This document shows positions 8,358-15,616 of a DNA stretch of 64,000 nucleotides, one piece after another. Each line of letters starts with the position of its first letter. Position 1 is the stretch's first letter. Under the pieces are notes generated by a model. It had not been told where the DNA came from and made no database searches. It was given only the letters and a program-made list of their open reading frames with translations. A program made the translations under genes and the position numbers. Source of the DNA: Arcobacter sp. LC1 (GTDB lineage Bacteria > Campylobacterota > Campylobacteria > Campylobacterales > Arcobacteraceae). Where the stretch lies: assembly GCA_021378565.1 (NCBI GenBank), contig JAACJU010000003.1:1-64000 (forward strand). Reading direction: 5' to 3'.

Positions 8358-9821
8358 TTATTTTTTTACCTTAAGAGTAATTTCTACATCTTTATCGCCC
8401 AAACTTTTTTTGAAATTTTTGAAAAATTCATCCATATTATTTGCATCTAATTCTAAAATTTCGCTAGTTTGTGTAGTAGAAACGGGAATATCTTTTTTAG
8501 CTAATGATGTTGCTATTTCAGAATCTATTTCAGAATCTAGTAAAGCTTGTCTTATTTCTTCTTCAGATAATGTATCAAGTTCTTTTTCATCAGAGCCTTT
8601 TTTATTTCCAGCTTTTATCTTAGCTCTTAGCTTAACTCTTGGCTTGACTTCCTCTTTTTTATCTTCTTGAACACTTTTTGGCTTTGGTCTTTCTTGTATA
8701 TTTTCTTGTATATTTTCTGCTTCTTTTGTTTTGTTTGCTTCTGTCTTATTTACTTCTAATTTTTTATTTTTTATTTGCTCTTTTTTATCTTCTTGTATAT
8801 TTTCTGCTTGATTTTGAATTTCTTCTTGAACATCTACTTGGCTGTCTTCATCAGCTTCTTCTGTAGCTTCCTCTTGGGCTTCTTCTAAACTTGTTCCTTC
8901 ACTAAAAAAACCTAAACCACCTCTAATACTTGATTCTTTTTCAGGTCTAACTTTTCTAGGAATTTTTTGAGGCTCTTTTGGCGCTTCTACTTTTGGCACT
9001 TCTTGTGCTTGCTCTACTGCAACTTGCTGTTGTTTTACTTCTAAATCATTACTTTCTTCGCTTAAAGTATCGTGCAAGAAGTTATCTAAATCTTTTATCT
9101 TTTCTTCTTCGCCTTGATTCAGATTTATCTCTTCTTTAGGTAGCATTTCGCTTTCATCAAAATTTGGCTCAGCTATAGGACCTTCATCTTCTGTAGATAA
9201 ACTAGCATCTTCTTCATTAGCTTGTTGCTCACTTAATTCATCTAGTGCTTCAAAATCATCATCACGCTTATACGTAGCCACATAAGCACCTGGTTCTTTA
9301 TTTGCGACTTCTTCAATTTTGTTTATATCGTTTTTAATTTGCCCTATTAAATTAGATTTTCTATTAGATTTTAAGCCCTTAGCTCCAGCACTTGAGTTTT
9401 TACTTTTACTATTTTCAATGGCAGGTTTTAAGCTTGCTCTTTCTTGCTCTTCAAGTTTAACAAATTCATCTGCTTGCAAATCTTCAAGCTTATTATTTAT
9501 ATAACTTGCTAACTCTTTATAAGAACTTACATCTAATTTTGCTATATCGTATCTTTTTAAGAATTCTTCTTCTATTCCATCTTTAGAACTAAAAAGTCCT
9601 AAAGTTTTATTAAAAACGCCTTTTTTAATAATTTTAGATTCTTCAATAAGATAAATGTCATCAGGACTTCTAGCAATTTTATCTTTTAATTCTTGCGAAC
9701 TCGCAATACGCTCTACTCTAGCCATAGCATCAATTTTATATTTAACATTTGATTTTACTAAAACACTATTTACATCTTTTGCAAAAGCGTCTTTTCCATA
9801 TATAAAGATATCCAAACCCAT
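8358..9821 (-). CDS. large acidic protein heading the flagellar operon, unknown
   Basis: I do not recognise this 487-residue protein. Residues 1-120 look folded, with an alternating beta/alpha pattern (DIFIYG; DDIYLIEESKII; YDIAKLDVSSYKELASYINNKL) that recalls a degenerate receiver or Rossmann-like domain, though no phospho-acceptor pocket is evident. Residues 120-420 are low-complexity, dominated by Glu, Asp, Gln, Lys and Ser, with repeated ENIQE and QEDKKE units. The last 70 residues carry LSEEEIRQALLDSEIDSE and a short conserved-looking tail. No signal or membrane segment, so probably cytosolic. A scaffold or export-related role is inferred only from its place 1 base before fliQ. A TATAAT box lies just upstream. 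Confidence 0.85.
   Translation of the reverse strand: MGLDIFIYGKDAFAKDVNSVLVKSNVKYKIDAMARVERIASSQELKDKIARSPDDIYLIEESKIIKKGVFNKTLGLFSSKDGIEEEFLKRYDIAKLDVSSYKELASYINNKLEDLQADEFVKLEEQERASLKPAIENSKSKNSSAGAKGLKSNRKSNLIGQIKNDINKIEEVANKEPGAYVATYKRDDDFEALDELSEQQANEEDASLSTEDEGPIAEPNFDESEMLPKEEINLNQGEEEKIKDLDNFLHDTLSEESNDLEVKQQQVAVEQAQEVPKVEAPKEPQKIPRKVRPEKESSIRGGLGFFSEGTSLEEAQEEATEEADEDSQVDVQEEIQNQAENIQEDKKEQIKNKKLEVNKTEANKTKEAENIQENIQERPKPKSVQEDKKEEVKPRVKLRAKIKAGNKKGSDEKELDTLSEEEIRQALLDSEIDSEIATSLAKKDIPVSTTQTSEILELDANNMDEFFKNFKKSLGDKDVEITLKVKK
8692..8715. repeat. 12-bp tandem duplication inside the acidic protein gene
   Basis: On the plus strand TCTTGTATATTT occurs twice in a row, and a related copy (TCTTGTATATTTTCTGCTT) lies near 8791-8809. 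In the protein this gives the repeated ENIQ-ENIQE units. Being a multiple of three, copy changes would keep the frame, so the acidic linker can vary in length without loss of the ends. Confidence 0.7.
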
Positions 9822-9843
9822 ATCCTAAAAAGTATTTTTTAAA

Positions 9844-9849
9844 ATTATA
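9844..9849 (-). promoter_or_regulatory. -10 box for the minus-strand flagellar operon
   Basis: The minus strand reads GGTATAATTTT, a perfect TATAAT, 22 bases before the ATG at 9821. The 92-base gap between this operon and flgI must hold both divergent promoters. No GG-N10-GC sigma-54 element was found in the gap, so housekeeping sigma control of the operon head is the simplest reading. Confidence 0.6.
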
Positions 9850-9913
9850 CCTTCATTTTATCAAATTTTAGATAAAATTTGCAATAGCTTAGCACTAAAG
9901 GAACATAAAAACA

Positions 9914-10966
9914 TTGAAATACCTATTAAGCTTACTAATAATTATTAATTTTTTACATGCACAAACAATAAAAGATATAACTACAATAGTAGGAATTAGG
10001 GATAATCAACTTTTAGGGTATGGCTTAGTGGCTGGATTAGCTGGAAGTGGAGATAAAAGTAAATTTACTATGCAATCTTTACAAAATTTGCTAAGAAACT
10101 CTTATATTAAAATACCCGCTCAAGCAATAAAATCAAAAAATATAGCAGCTGTTATGGTAACAGCTGAGCTTCCTCCTTTTGTAAGACAAGGTGATACAAT
10201 TAGAGTGAAAATTTCAGCTATAGGTGACGCAAAATCTATAAATCACGGAGTTTTATTGCTTACTCAGCTAAAGGGCGTGAATGGCAAAGTCTACGCAATA
10301 GCGCAAGGAAGTATCACTGCAAATATTGACAATCTAACAACTGGCTATATTCCTGCAGGAGCATCTATTGAAAATGAAGTCAATTTTGCGTTAAACAAAC
10401 AAAAAGCAATCACTTTAAGTCTTATTAGAAATTCAGCTAAAGATGCTTATATGATTGAAACTAAAATAAATAAAAACTTTAAAAAAAAATTAGCAACTGC
10501 ACTTGATACAAAAACTGTTTTTGTAAAAAAGCCAAAAGACTTATCTATGATACATTTTATAGCTTTGGTTCAAGCTCTTGATATAAATACAAATTTACGA
10601 AAAAGAATTATTATTGATATGAGCAAAGGTACTGTTATTGCAGGAAATAATATATTAATCAAACCAGTTACAATTGCAGGAAGTAATTTTACTTTAAAAA
10701 TTGGAAAAAGCCCATTAGATGATAAAAATTGGAAAAATCCAGCTGTAAACAAAGGCGTTGATATTGGTGATGATGTAAAAATTGGAGTGAATGTCCAAAA
10801 AATAGATTTTACTAATGCCTTAATCCACAGCAAACAGGCTCCAACTTTATCTGATTTAATGCGAGCTATGAAAACTATGAAATTATCAATAAAAGAAATA
10901 ATTAGCACGATTAGAAATTTGAAAGAATTAGGCGCAATAAATGCTGATTTGGTTATAAGAAGATAA
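9914..10966 (+). CDS. flgI: flagellar P-ring protein FlgI
   Basis: FlgI forms the periplasmic P-ring of the basal body. The 350-residue precursor starts with a Sec signal peptide (MKYLLSLLIIINFLHAQ) cleaved near residue 16-17. IKDITTIVGIRDNQLLGYGLVAGLAGSGDK directly after it is diagnostic, as are NIAAVMVTAELPPFVRQGD and the terminal LKELGAINADLVIRR. The start is TTG at 9914 with AAAGGA nine bases upstream; no in-frame ATG is close enough to keep the signal peptide. The gene after it, fliM, begins 1 base past its stop, so flgI-fliM is one transcript. Confidence 0.97.
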   Translation: MKYLLSLLIIINFLHAQTIKDITTIVGIRDNQLLGYGLVAGLAGSGDKSKFTMQSLQNLLRNSYIKIPAQAIKSKNIAAVMVTAELPPFVRQGDTIRVKISAIGDAKSINHGVLLLTQLKGVNGKVYAIAQGSITANIDNLTTGYIPAGASIENEVNFALNKQKAITLSLIRNSAKDAYMIETKINKNFKKKLATALDTKTVFVKKPKDLSMIHFIALVQALDINTNLRKRIIIDMSKGTVIAGNNILIKPVTIAGSNFTLKIGKSPLDDKNWKNPAVNKGVDIGDDVKIGVNVQKIDFTNALIHSKQAPTLSDLMRAMKTMKLSIKEIISTIRNLKELGAINADLVIRR

Positions 10967-10967
10967 A

Positions 10968-12059
10968 ATGGCTGAATTTCTAAGTCAAGATGAGATTGAT
11001 GCTCTTTTAGACATAGCTGAACAAGGCGAAGATATTGATAATGCCCAAGATGAAAAGGCAGTATCAAAAGAAAAAAACTACTCAATTTATGACTTTAAAA
11101 AACCGAACCGTATCTCAAATGAACAATTTAAAGCATTTTCTTCTTTGCATGATAAAATGCTTAGAAACTTAACAACAGATTTATCTGCGATGCTTAGAAA
11201 AATTATAGAAATAAAACTTTATTCAATAGAGCAGATGACTTATGGAGAATTTATTCTTTCAATTCCACAACTAACTTCTTTAAATACACTATCGATTAAA
11301 CCACTTGAAGGAAGAATGGTAATTGAGTGCAATCCTGGAATTGCGCATAAAATTATAGCTGAATTATTAGGTGCAGATGGAGCGCCAAATGATAATGCAG
11401 ATAGAGAATTAACAGAAATTGAAATGGAAATACTAGATCATTTTTATGCACTTTTGATAGAGCATTTACATTCATCTTGGGCTGAGATTACTAATATCAA
11501 TTTTAAAGTTGAATCAAAAGACACTAACACAAATGCTATACAAATTGTAAGTGACCATGAGATTGTCCTGCTTGTTGTATTAGAAATTACTATTGATGAT
11601 GACTCTGGTTTTTTATCAATTTGTTACCCTATTTCATACATAGAAACCTTGCTTACAAAAATAGTTGAAAAATTATTCTCTCAAGGAAACAATGTAAAAA
11701 CAAGCAGAAAAAAAGATATAGAAACGCTAATCTCTGGTGCAAAAATGAGCATAGAAGCGATTTTAGCAGAATCAGAACTTACTATTTTAGAACTTCTAAA
11801 TATTGGTGCTGAAGATATAGTGGTTTTTAATAAAAATGCTGATAGTGCCCTAGCCAAAATTTATATAAACTCTCAGGAAAAATTTTTAGGACTCTCAGGT
11901 ATTAAAAATAATAGAAAAGCTATAAAAATAGAAGCAAATATAGACCACGAAAAACAAGAAACACTGAAACTTCTAAGAGTTATGCGAGAAGAAAGAGAAA
12001 CTGTTGCTAAAGAAAGCGCAGAAAATATTAGAAGAATGCTTAATGAAAGAGATAGCTAA
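10968..12059 (+). CDS. fliM: flagellar motor switch protein FliM
   Basis: FliM is the middle protein of the C-ring that receives CheY-P and sets the direction of rotation. The amino-terminal motif MAEFLSQDEIDALLDIAEQG is the CheY-P binding segment. The CheC-like middle domain follows (FILSIPQLTSLNTLSIKPLE; HKIIAELLGADG), and the carboxyl part has the SpoA-like domain (AILAESELTILELLNIGAEDIVVFNK). Length (363) is that of Campylobacter FliM. It is 1 base from flgI and convergent with pyrC; no strong terminator was seen between 12060 and 12125. Confidence 0.97.
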   Translation: MAEFLSQDEIDALLDIAEQGEDIDNAQDEKAVSKEKNYSIYDFKKPNRISNEQFKAFSSLHDKMLRNLTTDLSAMLRKIIEIKLYSIEQMTYGEFILSIPQLTSLNTLSIKPLEGRMVIECNPGIAHKIIAELLGADGAPNDNADRELTEIEMEILDHFYALLIEHLHSSWAEITNINFKVESKDTNTNAIQIVSDHEIVLLVVLEITIDDDSGFLSICYPISYIETLLTKIVEKLFSQGNNVKTSRKKDIETLISGAKMSIEAILAESELTILELLNIGAEDIVVFNKNADSALAKIYINSQEKFLGLSGIKNNRKAIKIEANIDHEKQETLKLLRVMREERETVAKESAENIRRMLNERDS

Positions 12060-12125
12060 AAACCTTAACAATAAGGAAAAGACTAATAAATATTATCTTA
12101 GCATTAAAACTACAAATATCTAAGA

Positions 12126-13166
12126 CTATAAAGTACTAATTTCTTCAATACTAAAATCAAGTTCTTCTCCTGCAAAAAGTGGGACTACTTTCTCACTTCC
12201 TAAATCATAACTTTTTGGCACTAAAAAATTCTTTTTGATTAAAGTAATATTTTTATTTATAAAATTAGTTTTATTTAAATTATAAATACTTCTAGCATTT
12301 AGGCTTAAAAATTTATTTAGATTTTGCTCTTTTTTGTGTTTTGAAAATAAAGAACAAAGTGCTTGCAAGGCTAAGGGTGCTGTAAAAACGCCAGCAGCAC
12401 AACCGCAAGCTTCTTTTTTATCCTTTGGATGTGGAGCTGAATCACTTCCAAACATAACTTTTGGATTAGCTTCTAAAGCTAGGGATAAAAGTGCTTCTTT
12501 ATCTTCATGAGTTTTCAAAATTGGCTTACAAAATAAGTGGGGTTTTAAAAATCCTCCAGCTAAATCGTCTAAGGTAAAAAGCAAATGATGTAAGGTTATG
12601 CTTGCGTATAAATTATCATATTTTTGGCTTAATTCGCATGCTTCTTTTGTAGTAATATGCTCCATAATTATTGTTAAATTTGGATAAGCAAGTGCCAATG
12701 ATTCATAAATAGGCAAAAATTCTTTTTCTCTATCCATCACAAAACCAGAGCTTTCTCCATGCACACAAAGCACAATACCAAGCTCAGTCATAAGTTTTAA
12801 TGTTGGGGCAAGAGATTTTAAATCCAAAAGATTTACACCATTTTCACTATTTGTTGTGATTCCAGCAGGATACATTTTTATTGCTAAAATATCTTCTTTT
12901 ATACTTTCTAAAAACTCTTGTGAATAGTTTTGAAAAAACAAAGTCATAAAAGGAGTGAAGGCATTTTTTGTGGTATTTTGTATTCTTGTTTTATAGGCTA
13001 AAAGGGTTTTTTTTGCGGTTATTGGTGGTACTAAATTTGGCATAATCAAAGCACCGCTAAAATATTTTGCGCTCAAAGGCGCTACAAGTTCTAGCATTTT
13101 TTCATCTCTTAAATGCAAATGCATATCCAAAGGTGAGTTTAAAATAATTTTATTTATTTTATTCAT
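12126..13166 (-). CDS. pyrC: dihydroorotase
   Basis: PyrC closes carbamoyl-aspartate to dihydroorotate in pyrimidine synthesis. The 346-residue enzyme has the zinc-binding HLHLRD motif (His16, His18), VLCVHGES, the metal-ligand block IIMEHITTKEACEL, ASITLHHLLFTLDDL and the catalytic aspartate in FGSDSAPHPKD near residue 240. This is the shorter class II (E. coli-type) dihydroorotase as in C. jejuni. It starts 1 base after the glnK stop, so pyrimidine synthesis is placed in the ammonium-uptake operon. Both pathways depend on glutamine, which may explain the link. Confidence 0.95.
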   Translation of the reverse strand: MNKINKIILNSPLDMHLHLRDEKMLELVAPLSAKYFSGALIMPNLVPPITAKKTLLAYKTRIQNTTKNAFTPFMTLFFQNYSQEFLESIKEDILAIKMYPAGITTNSENGVNLLDLKSLAPTLKLMTELGIVLCVHGESSGFVMDREKEFLPIYESLALAYPNLTIIMEHITTKEACELSQKYDNLYASITLHHLLFTLDDLAGGFLKPHLFCKPILKTHEDKEALLSLALEANPKVMFGSDSAPHPKDKKEACGCAAGVFTAPLALQALCSLFSKHKKEQNLNKFLSLNARSIYNLNKTNFINKNITLIKKNFLVPKSYDLGSEKVVPLFAGEELDFSIEEISTL

Positions 13167-13167
13167 C

Positions 13168-13506
<339 letters not shown>

Positions 13507-13565
13507 TTATTTCCTTAGTATTTATATTGATATTTTTTTCAAGCTTATGTTGATGTTGACTTTTA

Positions 13566-14741
13566 CTAAAATGCCCTTTTAAATTCAGGGTAAGCTTCAA
13601 GTCCACATTCTTCTATATCTAAGCCTTGCGCTTGTTCATAATCATCAGCTTTTAGTTTAAATAATTTATTTATTACAAATAATACTATATATGAACTTAC
13701 AAAAGAAAAAAGTCCAATCTCAAGCACTGCTTTTGCTTGAGCTAAAAAAGAGATTTTTGGTACAAGAAATGCTACAATTAAAGTTCCAAAAATACCATTT
13801 ACCAAATGCACGCTCAAAGCTCCCACAGGGTCATCAAAACTTAGATAATCAAAAAAATTAACAAAAAATACAACCAAAATCCCAGCTAAAGTACCTACAA
13901 GCAAAGGCTCATAAATATTATATAAATCAGCTCCTGCGCTAACTGCAACAAGTCCACCTAAAGCGCCATTTAAAATCATAGTAATATCAAATTTTTTGTA
14001 TCTCAAATATGATAAAAACCCAACACTGAGGGCGCCACTTAAGCCTGCTGTATTTGTATTTAATATACAAAGTGCAACTTCATTTGCGCTAAATTTGGAA
14101 GAAAATGCCCCTACACTTCCTCCGTTAAATCCAAACCACCCAAGCCATAATAAAAATGCACCAAGACATAAAAGTGGAATATTTGAAGCAGGAATTACTC
14201 TAATTTTACCTTTTATATATCTGCCTTTTCTAGGGCCGATGATTAACATTGCAGAAAGTAATGCCCAGCCACCCAAAGAGTGAATCACGCTTGAACCTGC
14301 TAAATCATGGAAATCTAAGCTTAAAAAAGTGTTCTGTAAAATATCTTTAGTCCAAGCTAATTTGATAACAAAAGGATAAATAAAAATAGACATAATAAGT
14401 GTAAAAATCCCAAGAGGCAAGATTTTAGCTCTTTCGCTTATGCCCCCACTAATAATATTTACTACCTTTCCTGCAAACGCCATTTCAAAAAACATAAAAG
14501 CATAATTACTTAGATTTTTTGGTGCAAAATCTCCAAAAGCGAAGTGATAACCTACAAACAAAAAACCTAAAGATGCCAAAACATAAATCATAGTATTTAT
14601 CATCAAAACACTAGAAACATTTTTAACTCTAACCAAACCAGCTTCAAGCATGGCAAAACCAGGAACCATGAACACAACTAAAACACTAGCAAAAAGCATA
14701 AAAAGTGTATTTATTATATAATCCAAAGATGGGTTTGCCAT
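13566..14741 (-). CDS. amtB: ammonium transporter AmtB
   Basis: AmtB forms trimeric inner-membrane channels for ammonium. The 391-residue protein has about eleven membrane helices. It holds the pore histidine pair: one in DLAGSSVIHSLGG and one in GALSVHLVNGIFGTL. It has the early motif VPGFAMLEAGLVRVKN and LLWLGWFGFNGGS. Length fits the family, with no signal-peptide extension visible. It is the first gene of amtB-glnK-pyrC, and is blocked by unmodified GlnK in other bacteria. The promoter lies in the 95-base gap shared with the divergent regulator gene. Confidence 0.97.
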   Translation of the reverse strand: MANPSLDYIINTLFMLFASVLVVFMVPGFAMLEAGLVRVKNVSSVLMINTMIYVLASLGFLFVGYHFAFGDFAPKNLSNYAFMFFEMAFAGKVVNIISGGISERAKILPLGIFTLIMSIFIYPFVIKLAWTKDILQNTFLSLDFHDLAGSSVIHSLGGWALLSAMLIIGPRKGRYIKGKIRVIPASNIPLLCLGAFLLWLGWFGFNGGSVGAFSSKFSANEVALCILNTNTAGLSGALSVGFLSYLRYKKFDITMILNGALGGLVAVSAGADLYNIYEPLLVGTLAGILVVFFVNFFDYLSFDDPVGALSVHLVNGIFGTLIVAFLVPKISFLAQAKAVLEIGLFSFVSSYIVLFVINKLFKLKADDYEQAQGLDIEECGLEAYPEFKRAF

Positions 14742-14773
14742 TTTTTGCCTTTTTATCTAAGATATTTATTTTA

Positions 14774-14779
14774 ATTATA
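14774..14779 (-). promoter_or_regulatory. -10 box for amtB-glnK-pyrC
   Basis: The minus strand reads GGTTATAATTAA, giving a perfect TATAAT 32 bases before the amtB ATG at 14741. The opposite regulator gene starts 58 bases away, so a protein bound between them could control both directions. Confidence 0.6.
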
Positions 14780-14808
14780 ACCCAAACTAAGTATTAATTT
14801 ATTTTTTT

Positions 14809-14818
14809 ATTGTACAAT
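14809..14818. promoter_or_regulatory. 10-bp palindrome in the amtB/regulator divergent gap
   Basis: ATTGTACAAT is a perfect palindrome 19 bases before the ATG of the Fis-type regulator and 68 bases before amtB. Its centre TGTACA resembles the core of NtrC/Fis-like sites. It could be an operator for the regulator encoded alongside, but ten bases in AT-rich DNA is limited evidence. Confidence 0.35.
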
Positions 14819-14836
14819 TTATATACAAGGAAAGAA

Positions 14837-15616
14837 ATGCCTAATACTTTTTTAAGCTCATCTTTTATCTCTAAAGAATTACTAAAATCAGCAAAAATTT
14901 TAAAAAATCTCAATATAAATGTACTTATTTCAGGAGCGAGTGGAACAGGCAAAAAAACCCTAGCAAGAAACATTGACAAAGAAGCTAAGATAATTTTAGC
15001 AAAAGATTTTCAAGAGTTACTAGAAAAGGGCTTTAAAAATTTTAAAGCAAAATGTATAATAATAGATAAATTTGAAGATTTTAATAACCTTGATTTACTA
15101 GAGCTTTGGTTAAAAAACTCAAAAACTAGAATAATAGCCTTAGCTAAAACAAATGCGTTAAATAAAAAAATTCTAGAGCATTTTTGCGTAAATCTAGAAA
15201 TTCCAGCACTTGAATCTAGGCTAGAAGATAAAAATATTTTAAGTAAAAAATTTGCCAAACAGGCAAAAGAACTTTTAGGCAAAGAGCTTTTTGATAAAAC
15301 AAAGCAGACAAACAAAGCAGAGGAAAATACTGATTTAGAGAATGCGCACCTTTTAAAACAAAAAATTTATTTAAATTATTTTTTTGAGCATATTAAAAAA
15401 GATGAATTACTTTTGCTTATGGAAAAATTTATTTTAAAAAACTTTTCTAAAGATTTTGAGGATTTTAAGTATAAGGATTTTCTTTATCTTTATGAAGCAC
15501 CGCTTTTAAAAATAGCAAAAGAAAAATACAAAAGCCAAGTAAAAATGTCAAAACACCTTGGACTAAATCGCACAACACTTAGAAAAAAGCTAGAAGCTAA
15601 CAAAGATTTTTTATAA
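14837..15616 (+). CDS. shrunken NtrC-type regulator: degenerate AAA+ plus Fis helix-turn-helix
   Basis: The 259-residue product has a Walker A loop (SGASGTGKKTLARN, about residues 31-44) and a carboxyl Fis-type helix-turn-helix (KSQVKMSKHLGLNRTTLRKKLEAN). This order is that of NtrC-family activators, but there is no receiver domain, only some 30 residues separate Walker A from the Walker-B-like CIIIDKFEDF, and the GAFTGA loop that contacts sigma-54 is missing. It may bind DNA as a repressor or nucleotide-sensing switch rather than activate sigma-54. Start: ATG at 14837 with AAGGAAAG before it; a TTG at 14810 lies upstream of that ribosome site. Its stop overlaps the glnD start (TAATG). No established name is known to me. 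Confidence 0.85.
   Translation: MPNTFLSSSFISKELLKSAKILKNLNINVLISGASGTGKKTLARNIDKEAKIILAKDFQELLEKGFKNFKAKCIIIDKFEDFNNLDLLELWLKNSKTRIIALAKTNALNKKILEHFCVNLEIPALESRLEDKNILSKKFAKQAKELLGKELFDKTKQTNKAEENTDLENAHLLKQKIYLNYFFEHIKKDELLLLMEKFILKNFSKDFEDFKYKDFLYLYEAPLLKIAKEKYKSQVKMSKHLGLNRTTLRKKLEANKDFL

Noticed and set aside
8640-8830. Repetitive DNA in the acidic protein gene as a mobile or CRISPR-like repeat
   Set aside because: The repeats are in-frame low-complexity coding units of different lengths, not evenly spaced.
9822-9913. Sigma-54 promoter in the flagellar divergent gap
   Set aside because: CTATTGCAAA on the minus strand looks like a -12 element, but there is no GG ten bases further upstream.
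10570-11085. Minus-strand frame of 171 codons across flgI and fliM
   Set aside because: Covers the junction of two clear genes on the other strand; hydrophobic composition arises from antisense reading.
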